NCBI RefSeq assembly: GCF_036894955.1
Contig: NZ_CP145905.1
Location: forward strand, 2,126,501-2,190,500
From: Paenibacillus sp. KS-LC4
GTDB taxonomy: Bacteria > Bacillota > Bacilli > Paenibacillales > Paenibacillaceae
DNA length: 64,000 nucleotides
Reading direction: 5' to 3'
The notes beneath the pieces are model-generated. The model was given only the letters and a program-made list of their open reading frames with translations. It searched no databases and was not told the origin of the DNA. Numbering within the stretch: the first letter of the stretch is position 1; every line of letters starts with the position of its first letter. Shown here piece by piece: positions 57,892 to 64,000 of this stretch. The position numbers were made by a program, and so were the translations under genes.

Positions 57892-58770
57892 ATGAGTGCG
57901 GAAGAAAGCTATACAGCAATGCAGCGCATAGACAGCCATACGGTGCTTTACGGAGTAATTGGTGACCCCATTCATCATTCCAAGTCGCCGATTATGCTTA
58001 ATCGCGCTTTTCGGGAAACGGGCATTAACGGTGTTTATTTGGCTTTCCACATTACGGCAGGCGAGCTGCCTGCTTTCGTTAGCGGTGTTCGGGCGATGGG
58101 CATTCGGGGTGTGAATGTGACGATTCCTCATAAATTGGATATGATGAAGGAAATGGATGAAATCGACGATAGCGCGCGAGCGGTAGGGGCGATGAACACC
58201 ATCGTCAACGATAACGGACGCCTGATTGGCTACAACACAGACGGCATCGGCTACGTTCGTTCCCTTAAGGAAGAGGCGGAGCCGGAGCTTGCCGGCAAAA
58301 AGATTGTCGTCATTGGCGCAGGCGGAGCTGCGCGCGGCATCGTGTATGCGCTGAGCGGCGAGCGGCCGGAGCGTATTACAATCGCCAACCGCTCGCTCGG
58401 CAAGGCCGAGGAGCTCGCGGCAGCACTACAGCACCGCGCAGATATCGCGGCGGTCACGAATGACGAGCTGCGCCAAGTATGCGCGGATGCGGATGTCGTA
58501 ATCAATACGACATCTCTGGGCATGTATCCGAATGTAGATGAAAGCCCGCTGGATGCTTCGTGGCTCAAAGAGGGCTGCGTCGCCAGCGATTTAATATACA
58601 ACCCGCTGCAAACGAAGTTTTTGCAGGAAGCTGCACTTCACGGCTGCCGGACGCATGGAGGTCTGGGCATGTTTATATATCAAGGCGCATATGCTTTCGA
58701 ATATTGGACAGGGCAGCCCGCTCCTGTTCAAGCGATGCGCGAAACGGTACTTGCAGCCTTTAAAGGCTAA
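57892..58770 (+). CDS. aroE: Shikimate dehydrogenase
   Basis: NADPH-dependent reduction of 3-dehydroshikimate in aromatic amino acid synthesis. 292 residues. YGVIGDPIHHSKSPIMLN binds shikimate, NVTIPHKLDMM contains the catalytic Lys, VIGAGGAARGIVYAL is the dinucleotide loop, and GLGMFIYQGAYAFEYW the C-terminal signature. Either TTG 57883 or ATG 57892 may start it; the ATG has AGGGG at a workable distance. Confidence 0.95.
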   Translation: MSAEESYTAMQRIDSHTVLYGVIGDPIHHSKSPIMLNRAFRETGINGVYLAFHITAGELPAFVSGVRAMGIRGVNVTIPHKLDMMKEMDEIDDSARAVGAMNTIVNDNGRLIGYNTDGIGYVRSLKEEAEPELAGKKIVVIGAGGAARGIVYALSGERPERITIANRSLGKAEELAAALQHRADIAAVTNDELRQVCADADVVINTTSLGMYPNVDESPLDASWLKEGCVASDLIYNPLQTKFLQEAALHGCRTHGGLGMFIYQGAYAFEYWTGQPAPVQAMRETVLAAFKG

Positions 58771-58811
58771 CAGCTTTTCTTATTACTATTTGAAAGAAGG
58801 AACATAGAGCG

Positions 58812-59126
58812 ATGCTTACAGGGAAACAAAAACGTTATTTGCGCGCGATGGCGCATCATTTACAGCCGATATTTCAAGTCGGCAAAGGTGGAACGAATGA
58901 CCATCTAATTCGTCATATTAATGAGTCGATTGAGCTTCGCGAGCTGATCAAGCTATCCGTGCTGAACAACTGCATGGACGATCCGAAGGAAATCGGAGTT
59001 GAAGTAGCGGCAGCGGCTAAAGCCGAGCTGGTACAGGTGATTGGCAAGACGATTGTGCTATACAAACGCGCATCGGAAGAGAAAAACCGTAAAATCGAGT
59101 TGCCGGCGGTTAAAGCGGGACGTTAA
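58812..59126 (+). CDS. yhbY: YhbY-type CRM-domain RNA-binding protein
   Basis: 104 residues, one CRM domain with the signature IFQVGKGGTNDHLIRHI. Associates with pre-50S ribosomal particles in related bacteria. Equivalent to Bacillus yqeI by position between aroE and nadD. Confidence 0.94.
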   Translation: MLTGKQKRYLRAMAHHLQPIFQVGKGGTNDHLIRHINESIELRELIKLSVLNNCMDDPKEIGVEVAAAAKAELVQVIGKTIVLYKRASEEKNRKIELPAVKAGR

Positions 59127-59233
59127 GGGCTCGCGATGAAATGAGTTCTCGCTTTTGCTGGGAAAGTATGCAGCGATATTTATTTCACCGCAATGACTAA
59201 GCGAGAAGTTTACAGACAAGGAGGACTGCGGCT

Positions 59234-59836
59234 ATGCGTAAAATCGGCATTATGGGCGGAACGTTCGATCCCATCCATCTCGGACATCTCATTGCCGCAG
59301 AAACAGCGCGTACAAGCTGCGGGCTGGATGAGGTGTGGTTTATTCCCTCATTTTTGCCTCCGCTCAAAAGCCATGAGCCTGGCGAGCACAGCGAGCTGCG
59401 GCTGCAGATGGTGCAGGAAGCGATAAGCGGCAATCCCCATTTTCGTGCACTGGATATTGAGCTTGCAAGAGGCGGGCTCAGCTATTCCATCGACACGGTT
59501 CTGGAGCTGAGGCATTTGCATCCGCAGGATTCCTTCTCTTATATCATTGGAGCCGACCGGGTTAATGATTTGACCGGGTGGCACCGAATGGAGGAGCTGG
59601 CGGAGCTTGTTGCTTTCATCGGGCTTAATCGGGAAGGCACGAAGGCGGAGGCTGGCGCGCTGCCGGACTCCTTGCGGCAGCGGCTGATGCTTGTGGATAT
59701 GCCGCCAATCGGCATCTCATCTACGGCGATTCGCGAAGCGATTCAAGCTGGCGGCAGCTTCCGCTATCTCGTACCGGAGGCTGTGTTTTATTTCATTACG
59801 AGGAGGGGCCTTTATGGAGCGCGATCAAATGATTGA
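59234..59836 (+). CDS. nadD: Nicotinate-nucleotide adenylyltransferase
   Basis: Converts nicotinate mononucleotide and ATP to deamido-NAD in NAD synthesis. 200 residues. GGTFDPIHLGHL is the nucleotidyltransferase HxGH motif; ISSTAIREAI is the second ATP site. AAGGAGG precedes the ATG. Overlaps yqeK by 23 bases. Confidence 0.96.
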   Translation: MRKIGIMGGTFDPIHLGHLIAAETARTSCGLDEVWFIPSFLPPLKSHEPGEHSELRLQMVQEAISGNPHFRALDIELARGGLSYSIDTVLELRHLHPQDSFSYIIGADRVNDLTGWHRMEELAELVAFIGLNREGTKAEAGALPDSLRQRLMLVDMPPIGISSTAIREAIQAGGSFRYLVPEAVFYFITRRGLYGARSND

Positions 59837-60386
59837 GTCGGTGAAGGCGCAAATGCCCGAGAAGCGCTGGAGGCATACCGAGGGCGTAATGGCAACGGCG
59901 GTTGAGCTGGCGGTAAGGTTCGGGGAAAACCCGGAGCAGGCTGAGCTTGCGGCGATTTTGCATGATGTGGCGAAATATTGGCCTGTCGACCATATGGAGA
60001 AGGTGCTGCGCGACCAGAAGCTGGCTCCCGAATTGCTATCACAGGATAAAAACCTATGGCATGCCGAAGTAGGCGCCTGGGTGGCGGAGCATGAATATGG
60101 CGTAACGGATGCGCTAGTACTGGATGCGATTCGTTTCCATACTTCGGGCCGCCTTGCGATGACGCGTCTGGACAAGGTTGTTTGTCTGGCGGATTATATG
60201 GAGCCTGGGCGCGATTTTCCCGGTGTCGATGACATTCGTAGGCTGAGCAAGGATAGCTTGGAGCAGGCGCTGCTGGCGGGATTTGATTCGACGATTCTGC
60301 TGCTGGTCAAAAAAGGCAAGGCCATTTTCCCACTGACAATAGAAGCACGTAATGGTTTAATAGAAGAGTTAAAAACAGGAGGCTGA
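59814..60386 (+). CDS. yqeK: YqeK family HD-domain hydrolase
   Basis: 190 residues. HD metal-binding residues: His in RWRHTEGVM and HD in AAILHDVAKYW. Family members hydrolyse diadenosine tetraphosphate. Start ATG 59814, inside nadD, has GAGGAGGGG upstream; the open frame reaches back to 59691 within nadD. Confidence 0.95.
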   Translation: MERDQMIESVKAQMPEKRWRHTEGVMATAVELAVRFGENPEQAELAAILHDVAKYWPVDHMEKVLRDQKLAPELLSQDKNLWHAEVGAWVAEHEYGVTDALVLDAIRFHTSGRLAMTRLDKVVCLADYMEPGRDFPGVDDIRRLSKDSLEQALLAGFDSTILLLVKKGKAIFPLTIEARNGLIEELKTGG

Positions 60387-60389
60387 GTT

Positions 60390-60737
60390 ATGACGGTACA
60401 TTCGGAGGAGCTTCTGCAAGCAACGGTTGCAGCAGCGGAAGATAAGAAGGCTATGCGTATTGTAGCTTTGAATTTGCAGGAAATTTCCCTGGTAGCGGAT
60501 TATTTCGTAATCTGCTCGGGTAATTCGGATACGCAGGTACAGGCGATTGTGACGGAAATCCGTAAATCGGCCGAGCTGCGCGGCGTTCGCGTTCGCGGCA
60601 TTGAAGGAATGGATTCCGCACGCTGGGTACTCATTGACCTTGGCGACGTTGTAGTTCACGTATTCCACCGCGATGAGCGCGACTATTATAATATTGAAAA
60701 GCTCTGGTCTGACGCCAAAGTTGTGGAGTTCGCATGA
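60390..60737 (+). CDS. rsfS: Ribosomal silencing factor
   Basis: 115 residues. Binds L14 and blocks subunit joining under poor nutrition. Motifs ADYFVICSGNSDTQVQAI, GIEGMDSARWVLIDLGDVVVHVF and YYNIEKLW are diagnostic. Three bases after yqeK; overlaps the next gene by 4 bases. Confidence 0.96.
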   Translation: MTVHSEELLQATVAAAEDKKAMRIVALNLQEISLVADYFVICSGNSDTQVQAIVTEIRKSAELRGVRVRGIEGMDSARWVLIDLGDVVVHVFHRDERDYYNIEKLWSDAKVVEFA

Positions 60738-61696
60738 GCTTGATTGCCGGTACGACAATAACGTTAAGGGTGGCGCGCGAGGTGTCGCCCTACGGCTATT
60801 TTTTGACCGATGGCGAATCCGAGGTGCTGATGCATTATACGGAGCTGGTCGGCAGCAAGCCAAAGGTGAACAATGAGGTTGAAGTTTTTATATTTTTTGA
60901 TACCGAGGATCGTCTGGCGGCGACGATGAAGCGTCCGCTAGTGAAGCTTGGTGAGATGGCACGCCTTAAGGTAGCGGATGTGCATCCGCGGCTAGGCTGC
61001 TTTCTTGAAATCGGGCTTGGCCGCCAGCTGCTGCTGCCGCTTTCGGAGCTGCCAGAAAATATTGATTATCGTCCGCTGCCAGGTGATGAGGTTCACATTG
61101 TGCTGGGTCATGACAAAAGCGGCAGACTTATCGCCCGGCTTGCAGGCGAGGATGAGCTTGGTCCGCTCGTCTTTGCGGCACCTGATTCGTGGCGCAACCA
61201 ATGGATCGAGGGCTGGGTTACGAAATCGCTGCAAATGGGCTCTTTCGTCCTGATTGACGGCGGAGTTGTCGGCTTTGGCGCATATGGTCTTATTCCAGCG
61301 CCGGATCGCGTGCGAGCGCTTCGTCTTGGCGAGCGGGTATCGGCGCGCATTACCTTTATCCGCGAGGATGGACGGGTAAATCTGTCGATGGGTCAGCAGA
61401 AGGAAGTGGGCCGTCTAGAGGATGCTGACCGTCTGCTTGCCTTTTTAAAGGAGCGTCCGGGCGGCGGCATGCCTTATTCCGATGAGACGGAAGCGGGCAT
61501 CATTAAGCAAAAATTCGGCATCAGCAAATCGGCATTTAAACGTGCGATCGGCAAGCTGATGCGCGAGCGTCTGATTACCCAGAAGGGCAGCTGGACCTAT
61601 TTAGTGGAAGCGGCTGAGGGCGGTAAAGCAGCAGGCGATGCGGTTAAGTCGAACACTAGCGAAGCCTCTGCTTCCGAAGACTCATCTGAGGATTAA
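60734..61696 (+). CDS. cvfB: S1-like RNA-binding protein, CvfB/YitL type
   Basis: 320 residues: three tandem S1-like OB folds (YGYFLTDGESEVLMHYTEL; GCFLEIGLGRQLLLP; GSFVLIDGGVVGFGAYGLIP) and a C-terminal winged helix (KFGISKSAFKRAIGKLMRERLI). CvfB affects virulence gene expression in Staphylococcus. In Bacillus yitL lies elsewhere, so its insertion between rsfS and yqeM is a lineage-specific arrangement. A Ser/Glu/Asp-rich tail follows the fold. Confidence 0.93.
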   Translation: MSLIAGTTITLRVAREVSPYGYFLTDGESEVLMHYTELVGSKPKVNNEVEVFIFFDTEDRLAATMKRPLVKLGEMARLKVADVHPRLGCFLEIGLGRQLLLPLSELPENIDYRPLPGDEVHIVLGHDKSGRLIARLAGEDELGPLVFAAPDSWRNQWIEGWVTKSLQMGSFVLIDGGVVGFGAYGLIPAPDRVRALRLGERVSARITFIREDGRVNLSMGQQKEVGRLEDADRLLAFLKERPGGGMPYSDETEAGIIKQKFGISKSAFKRAIGKLMRERLITQKGSWTYLVEAAEGGKAAGDAVKSNTSEASASEDSSED

Positions 61697-61710
61697 GGAG
61701 GGCTTTCGAG

Positions 61711-62475
61711 GTGGAGTCATATGGCGAGTTTGCTGCGGTATACGATGAGTTAATGAGCGACATGCCTTATGAGGAATGGCTTTGGTTCACAGAGCAATGC
61801 TGGGAGCGTTATGGCAAGCCTTCTGTCATTGCCGATCTAGGCTGTGGGACAGGCTCTATCGCGATACCGCTTGCTATGACCGGGATGCAGGTGTACGGCA
61901 TTGATTTGTCTGAGGATATGCTAAGCGTGGCGCGCAGCAAATGGGATGAGGCGCTTGCTGCCGCGCATGGCGCACGTACAGGCTCAGCGATCTGGCTGCA
62001 GCAGGATATGAGGGAATTTGATCTGGGCACGCCTGTGGACGCGGTTATTTCCTTCTGCGACTGCGTTAATTACTTGACGGAGGAAGCGGATGTGATTGCC
62101 GCTTTCGAAGCGGTATTTGCGTCGCTCCGCCCAGGAGGCGTATTTCTATTCGACGTGCATCCGAAGGCGCAGCTCATTCGCTATGCGGAGGAGCAGCCCT
62201 TCGTGCTGGACGAGGATAAGGCAGCCTACATTTGGACATGCGAGCTAGATGAGGAGCGCTGCGAAATTGAGCATCATTTGACGATTTTTGCGCATGAAAG
62301 CGGAGAGCGGTTTCGCCGTTTTGAAGAAATGCATGTGCAGCGGGCTTATGAGGCGGACTGGATGGCGGCGCAATTGCAGGCGGTCGGGTTCAGCAAGATT
62401 GAGCGTTTTGCCGATTTCAAGCTGCAGCCCCAAGAGGGAAGCTCTGAGCGGCTGTTTTTTGCAGCAGTAAAATGA
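61711..62475 (+). CDS. yqeM: YqeM-type SAM-dependent methyltransferase
   Basis: 254 residues, class I methyltransferase. SAM motif I VIADLGCGTGSIAIPLA, acidic residue in VYGIDLSEDML, motif II in VDAVISFCDCVNYL. Substrate unknown. GTG start after AAGGAGGG, 14 bases after cvfB. Last gene of the cluster, ending before a strong terminator. Confidence 0.93.
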   Translation: MESYGEFAAVYDELMSDMPYEEWLWFTEQCWERYGKPSVIADLGCGTGSIAIPLAMTGMQVYGIDLSEDMLSVARSKWDEALAAAHGARTGSAIWLQQDMREFDLGTPVDAVISFCDCVNYLTEEADVIAAFEAVFASLRPGGVFLFDVHPKAQLIRYAEEQPFVLDEDKAAYIWTCELDEERCEIEHHLTIFAHESGERFRRFEEMHVQRAYEADWMAAQLQAVGFSKIERFADFKLQPQEGSSERLFFAAVK

Positions 62476-62504
62476 ACCGGCGCTTCGCAGCAGCGCCACA
62501 AGGT

Positions 62505-62556
62505 CTAGCGCAGCCGTCCTGCTCAATGATAGCAGAGCGGCTGCGCTAGCTTTTTT
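62505..62556 (+). terminator. Terminator of the yqe cluster
   Basis: CTAGCGCAGCCG (62505-62516) with CGGCTGCGCTAG (62538-62549), inner CTGCT/AGCAG, then CTTTTTT. Confidence 0.92.
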
Positions 62557-62610
62557 GTTGCAGCAGCATGTTAAGAGCGACTTTTGTTATTGCGCGAGTA
62601 TGTCATCGCA

Positions 62611-62648
62611 AAACGAGCGTTGCCTTCAAAAAGAGGGCAACGCTCGTT
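62611..62648 (-). terminator. Terminator of tdk
   Basis: AACGAGCGTTGCC and GGCAACGCTCGTT, a perfect 13-bp stem; on the minus strand it is followed by TTTTGC. Located 72 bp past the tdk stop. Confidence 0.78.
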
Positions 62649-62720
62649 TATGCTTATGCCGCAATAGCAGTTTCTGGAAGGTGAACTGTCGCAATTTGGC
62701 TACAGTATGTTGCTCTGCAA

Positions 62721-63353
62721 TCAGAGGTGCGCAGCAGTGCCTGTATGCTCTTCCTCTGCTTCGTCCACCGCTTTATGCGGAGGGACGAAATGGCGGCGGC
62801 AGCGGGGCTCGTAGCTCTCCGTATCGCCGATTAAAATGACTGGCCCCAGCGTCGCTGGCTGACCGTTAATGACGCGCTGCGTGAACGCCGCGTTCGCGTC
62901 GCCGCATACGGCGCAGAAGGAAGTCAGCTTCACAATTTCGTCGGCAATGGCGAGCAGCCCGCCGATATAGCCGAAGGCTTTGCCGCGGTAGTCCATGTTA
63001 AGGCCGTCTACAATGACCTGTTTGCCATTATAGGCAAGCTCCTCTATAAGAGGGATGATGCTTTTGGAGAAAAACTGCACCTCGTCGAAAGCGACGACGT
63101 CGGCATGCTTGGTATCCTGCAAAATGCGCTCCGCCATCTCGGGCGTAAGCTCCTTCGGAATGTTGAAGGCTGGCAGGCGGTAGCCCATGCGGCTAACAAT
63201 TTCCTCGCTGCCGAACCGATTATCCTCCGCGGGCTTATACGCTCGGACTTTTTTGCGGCCATATTGCAGCAATTTATGACAGCGTCGTATGAGCTCGCCG
63301 GATTTTTCCGAGAACATCGGGCCGATAATGACCGTAATCCAACCTCTATCCAT
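62721..63353 (-). CDS. tdk: Thymidine kinase (type II)
   Basis: Phosphorylates thymidine with ATP for DNA precursor salvage. 210 residues, normal length. DEVQFF holds the catalytic Glu; zinc ligands are in FCAVCGDANAAFTQR and ESYEPRCRRHF; TESYEPRCR also binds the thymidine. Odd point: the P-loop reads GPMFSEKSGELI, whereas the family norm is GPMFSGKSEELI, so the Gly before the essential Lys is Glu. The rest is well conserved, so it may still be functional. Confidence 0.93.
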   Translation of the reverse strand: MDRGWITVIIGPMFSEKSGELIRRCHKLLQYGRKKVRAYKPAEDNRFGSEEIVSRMGYRLPAFNIPKELTPEMAERILQDTKHADVVAFDEVQFFSKSIIPLIEELAYNGKQVIVDGLNMDYRGKAFGYIGGLLAIADEIVKLTSFCAVCGDANAAFTQRVINGQPATLGPVILIGDTESYEPRCRRHFVPPHKAVDEAEEEHTGTAAHL

Positions 63354-63379
63354 ATGGCCTAATTCTCCCTTACACTTGA

Positions 63380-63479
63380 AATATAAGAATTTATAAGTTT
63401 TGCACTTATCAGTAGGCTTATATTTCTCGGATTGAAACGCACAGCGCGGCCAAAGGACGGCGACAGCCGTTTCACCTTG
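63380..63479 (+). repeat. Dispersed two-hairpin repeat, copy 4 (B type)
   Basis: 100 bp. Hairpin 1: AATATAAG with CTTATATT, inner TATAAGT with ACTTAT. Hairpin 2: GAAACG with CGTTTC around GACGGCGACAGCCGT. Directly followed by copy 5 with a period of 101 bp. Confidence 0.88.
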
Positions 63480-63480
63480 A

Positions 63481-63579
63481 AATATAAGAAAGTATAAGTT
63501 TTACTCTTATACTCCGCTTATATTTCTCCGACAAAACTTTTCGCACGTCCTAGGAGGACGACGAAGTCGTTTTTGCTTG
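63481..63579 (+). repeat. Dispersed two-hairpin repeat, copy 5 (A type)
   Basis: 99 bp. Hairpin 1 inner arms GTATAAG and CTTATAC pair perfectly. Hairpin 2: CAAAAC with GTTTTTG, TTCG with CGAA, CGTCCT with AGGACG. CATATG follows 7 bases later. Confidence 0.9.
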
Positions 63580-63666
63580 AGTCCATATGTGCCTGTATCA
63601 TTTTAGCAGGATTACCCTGCGATGTAATGTATAAGTTGTATTCTTTTTGAATAGCTTTATTTAAAT

Positions 63667-63888
63667 TCATTCTCGTAATGCATCCTTCAAACGGCTGTTC
63701 ATGGAGGTGTCAGCAGCTGCCCCGCGTGCAGCAGCGAGCCGCCATTTTTTAACTTCCTGCTTCAAGCGATCGTTCTCTGCCGCTAATAATTCAATGGTTT
63801 CGAGCAGCTCGGAGTTCGTATATCCGGCATCGTTAAATAGCTTATGCAGCGCCTCGCGGAGCTGTTCAAACGTCAAAATTTCGTTCAT
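63667..63888 (-). CDS. Small coiled-coil protein of unknown function
   Basis: 73 residues, no membrane segment. MNEILTFEQLREAL leads to a probable coiled coil (ELLETIELLAAENDRLKQEV) and a basic tail. Start set at the ATG at 63888 because GGAGG lies 5 bases upstream and the promoter at 63915-63944 would put the transcript start after the longer frame's ATG at 63975. Function not recognised. Confidence 0.6.
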   Translation of the reverse strand: MNEILTFEQLREALHKLFNDAGYTNSELLETIELLAAENDRLKQEVKKWRLAAARGAAADTSMNSRLKDALRE

Positions 63889-63914
63889 ATTATCCTCCAT
63901 ATCCATTAAAAATG

Positions 63915-63944
63915 ACTCTACCACATCATATCCGTATCTGTTAA
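63915..63944 (-). promoter_or_regulatory. Promoter of the small coiled-coil gene
   Basis: Minus strand TTAACA, 18-bp spacer, TAGAGT; expected start near 63908, 20 bases before the ATG. Confidence 0.55.
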
Positions 63945-64000
63945 AATAGTCGAGTGGCCTAAAATCGGGTCTCATAGATAGGCGTATTTTTTCATTTGAC

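Noticed and set aside
63380..63579. CRISPR array
   Set aside because: The two tandem units are diverged 100-bp hairpin elements without short identical repeats or unique spacers.

Overview
The window looks like chromosomal DNA of a spore-forming Firmicute, most likely Paenibacillus or a close relative. The evidence is moderate GC, strong AGGAGG-type ribosome binding sites, SigA promoters, a spoVA sporulation operon, a Bacillus-type yqe cluster, several YesM/YesN-like two-component pairs, and many glycoside hydrolases next to sugar ABC importers that lack their own ATPase gene. No rRNA, tRNA, CRISPR array, prophage or intact insertion sequence was seen.

Layout. 1-2.5 kb: the 3' part of pflB, then pflA (anaerobic pyruvate cleavage). 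2.5-5.3 kb: a GntR regulator divergent from an HPP membrane protein, sharing a matched pair of operators; a small SET-domain protein; a small unknown protein. 5.4-18.2 kb: a plant-polysaccharide/galactoside region with a GH51 arabinofuranosidase, an ArsR-type regulator, a YesN/YesM pair, a CUT1 sugar importer (binding protein plus two permeases) and a GH2 beta-galactosidase. 18.3-25 kb: a GNAT acetyltransferase, then a fructose locus with DeoR-type regulator, 1-phosphofructokinase, split PTS EIIBC and EIIA, and its own HPr and Enzyme I. 25.2-29.4 kb: deoxyribonucleoside salvage (deoC, nupC, deoD, pdp). 29.6-33.6 kb: a DHA2 exporter, an ANT(4')-like aminoglycoside nucleotidyltransferase with an apparent translation-attenuation leader, and a divergent Eis-like acetyltransferase. 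34-47.8 kb: a second galactoside region with an AraC regulator, GH35, a histidine kinase/response regulator/cyclase overlapping operon, an LplB/LplC-type importer with lipoprotein, and GH42. 47.9-50.2 kb: a 35-residue membrane peptide and spoVAC-AD-AEb. 50.3-54.8 kb: a MoxR/DUF58/transglutaminase operon. 54.9-56.1 kb: an AT-rich island with a broken polymorphic toxin and an intact immunity-like gene. 56.2-62.5 kb: yqeG-yqeH-aroE-yhbY-nadD-yqeK-rsfS-cvfB-yqeM. 62.7-64 kb: tdk, two tandem copies of a dispersed repeat, and a small coiled-coil protein.

How it fits together. Three beta-galactosidases from three unrelated families (GH2, GH35, GH42), an arabinofuranosidase, two importers and two sensor pairs suggest degradation of galactan or arabinogalactan-type material. 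The fructose PTS and nucleoside genes add further carbon sources, and pyruvate formate-lyase handles pyruvate under anaerobiosis. The least conventional signals are: (1) a family of five roughly 100-bp two-hairpin repeats, all in the same orientation, with paired-arm covariation; (2) the leader of the aminoglycoside nucleotidyltransferase gene, with its own promoter, an 8-codon ORF and a start-codon-sequestering stem; and (3) the toxin remnant and immunity gene island.
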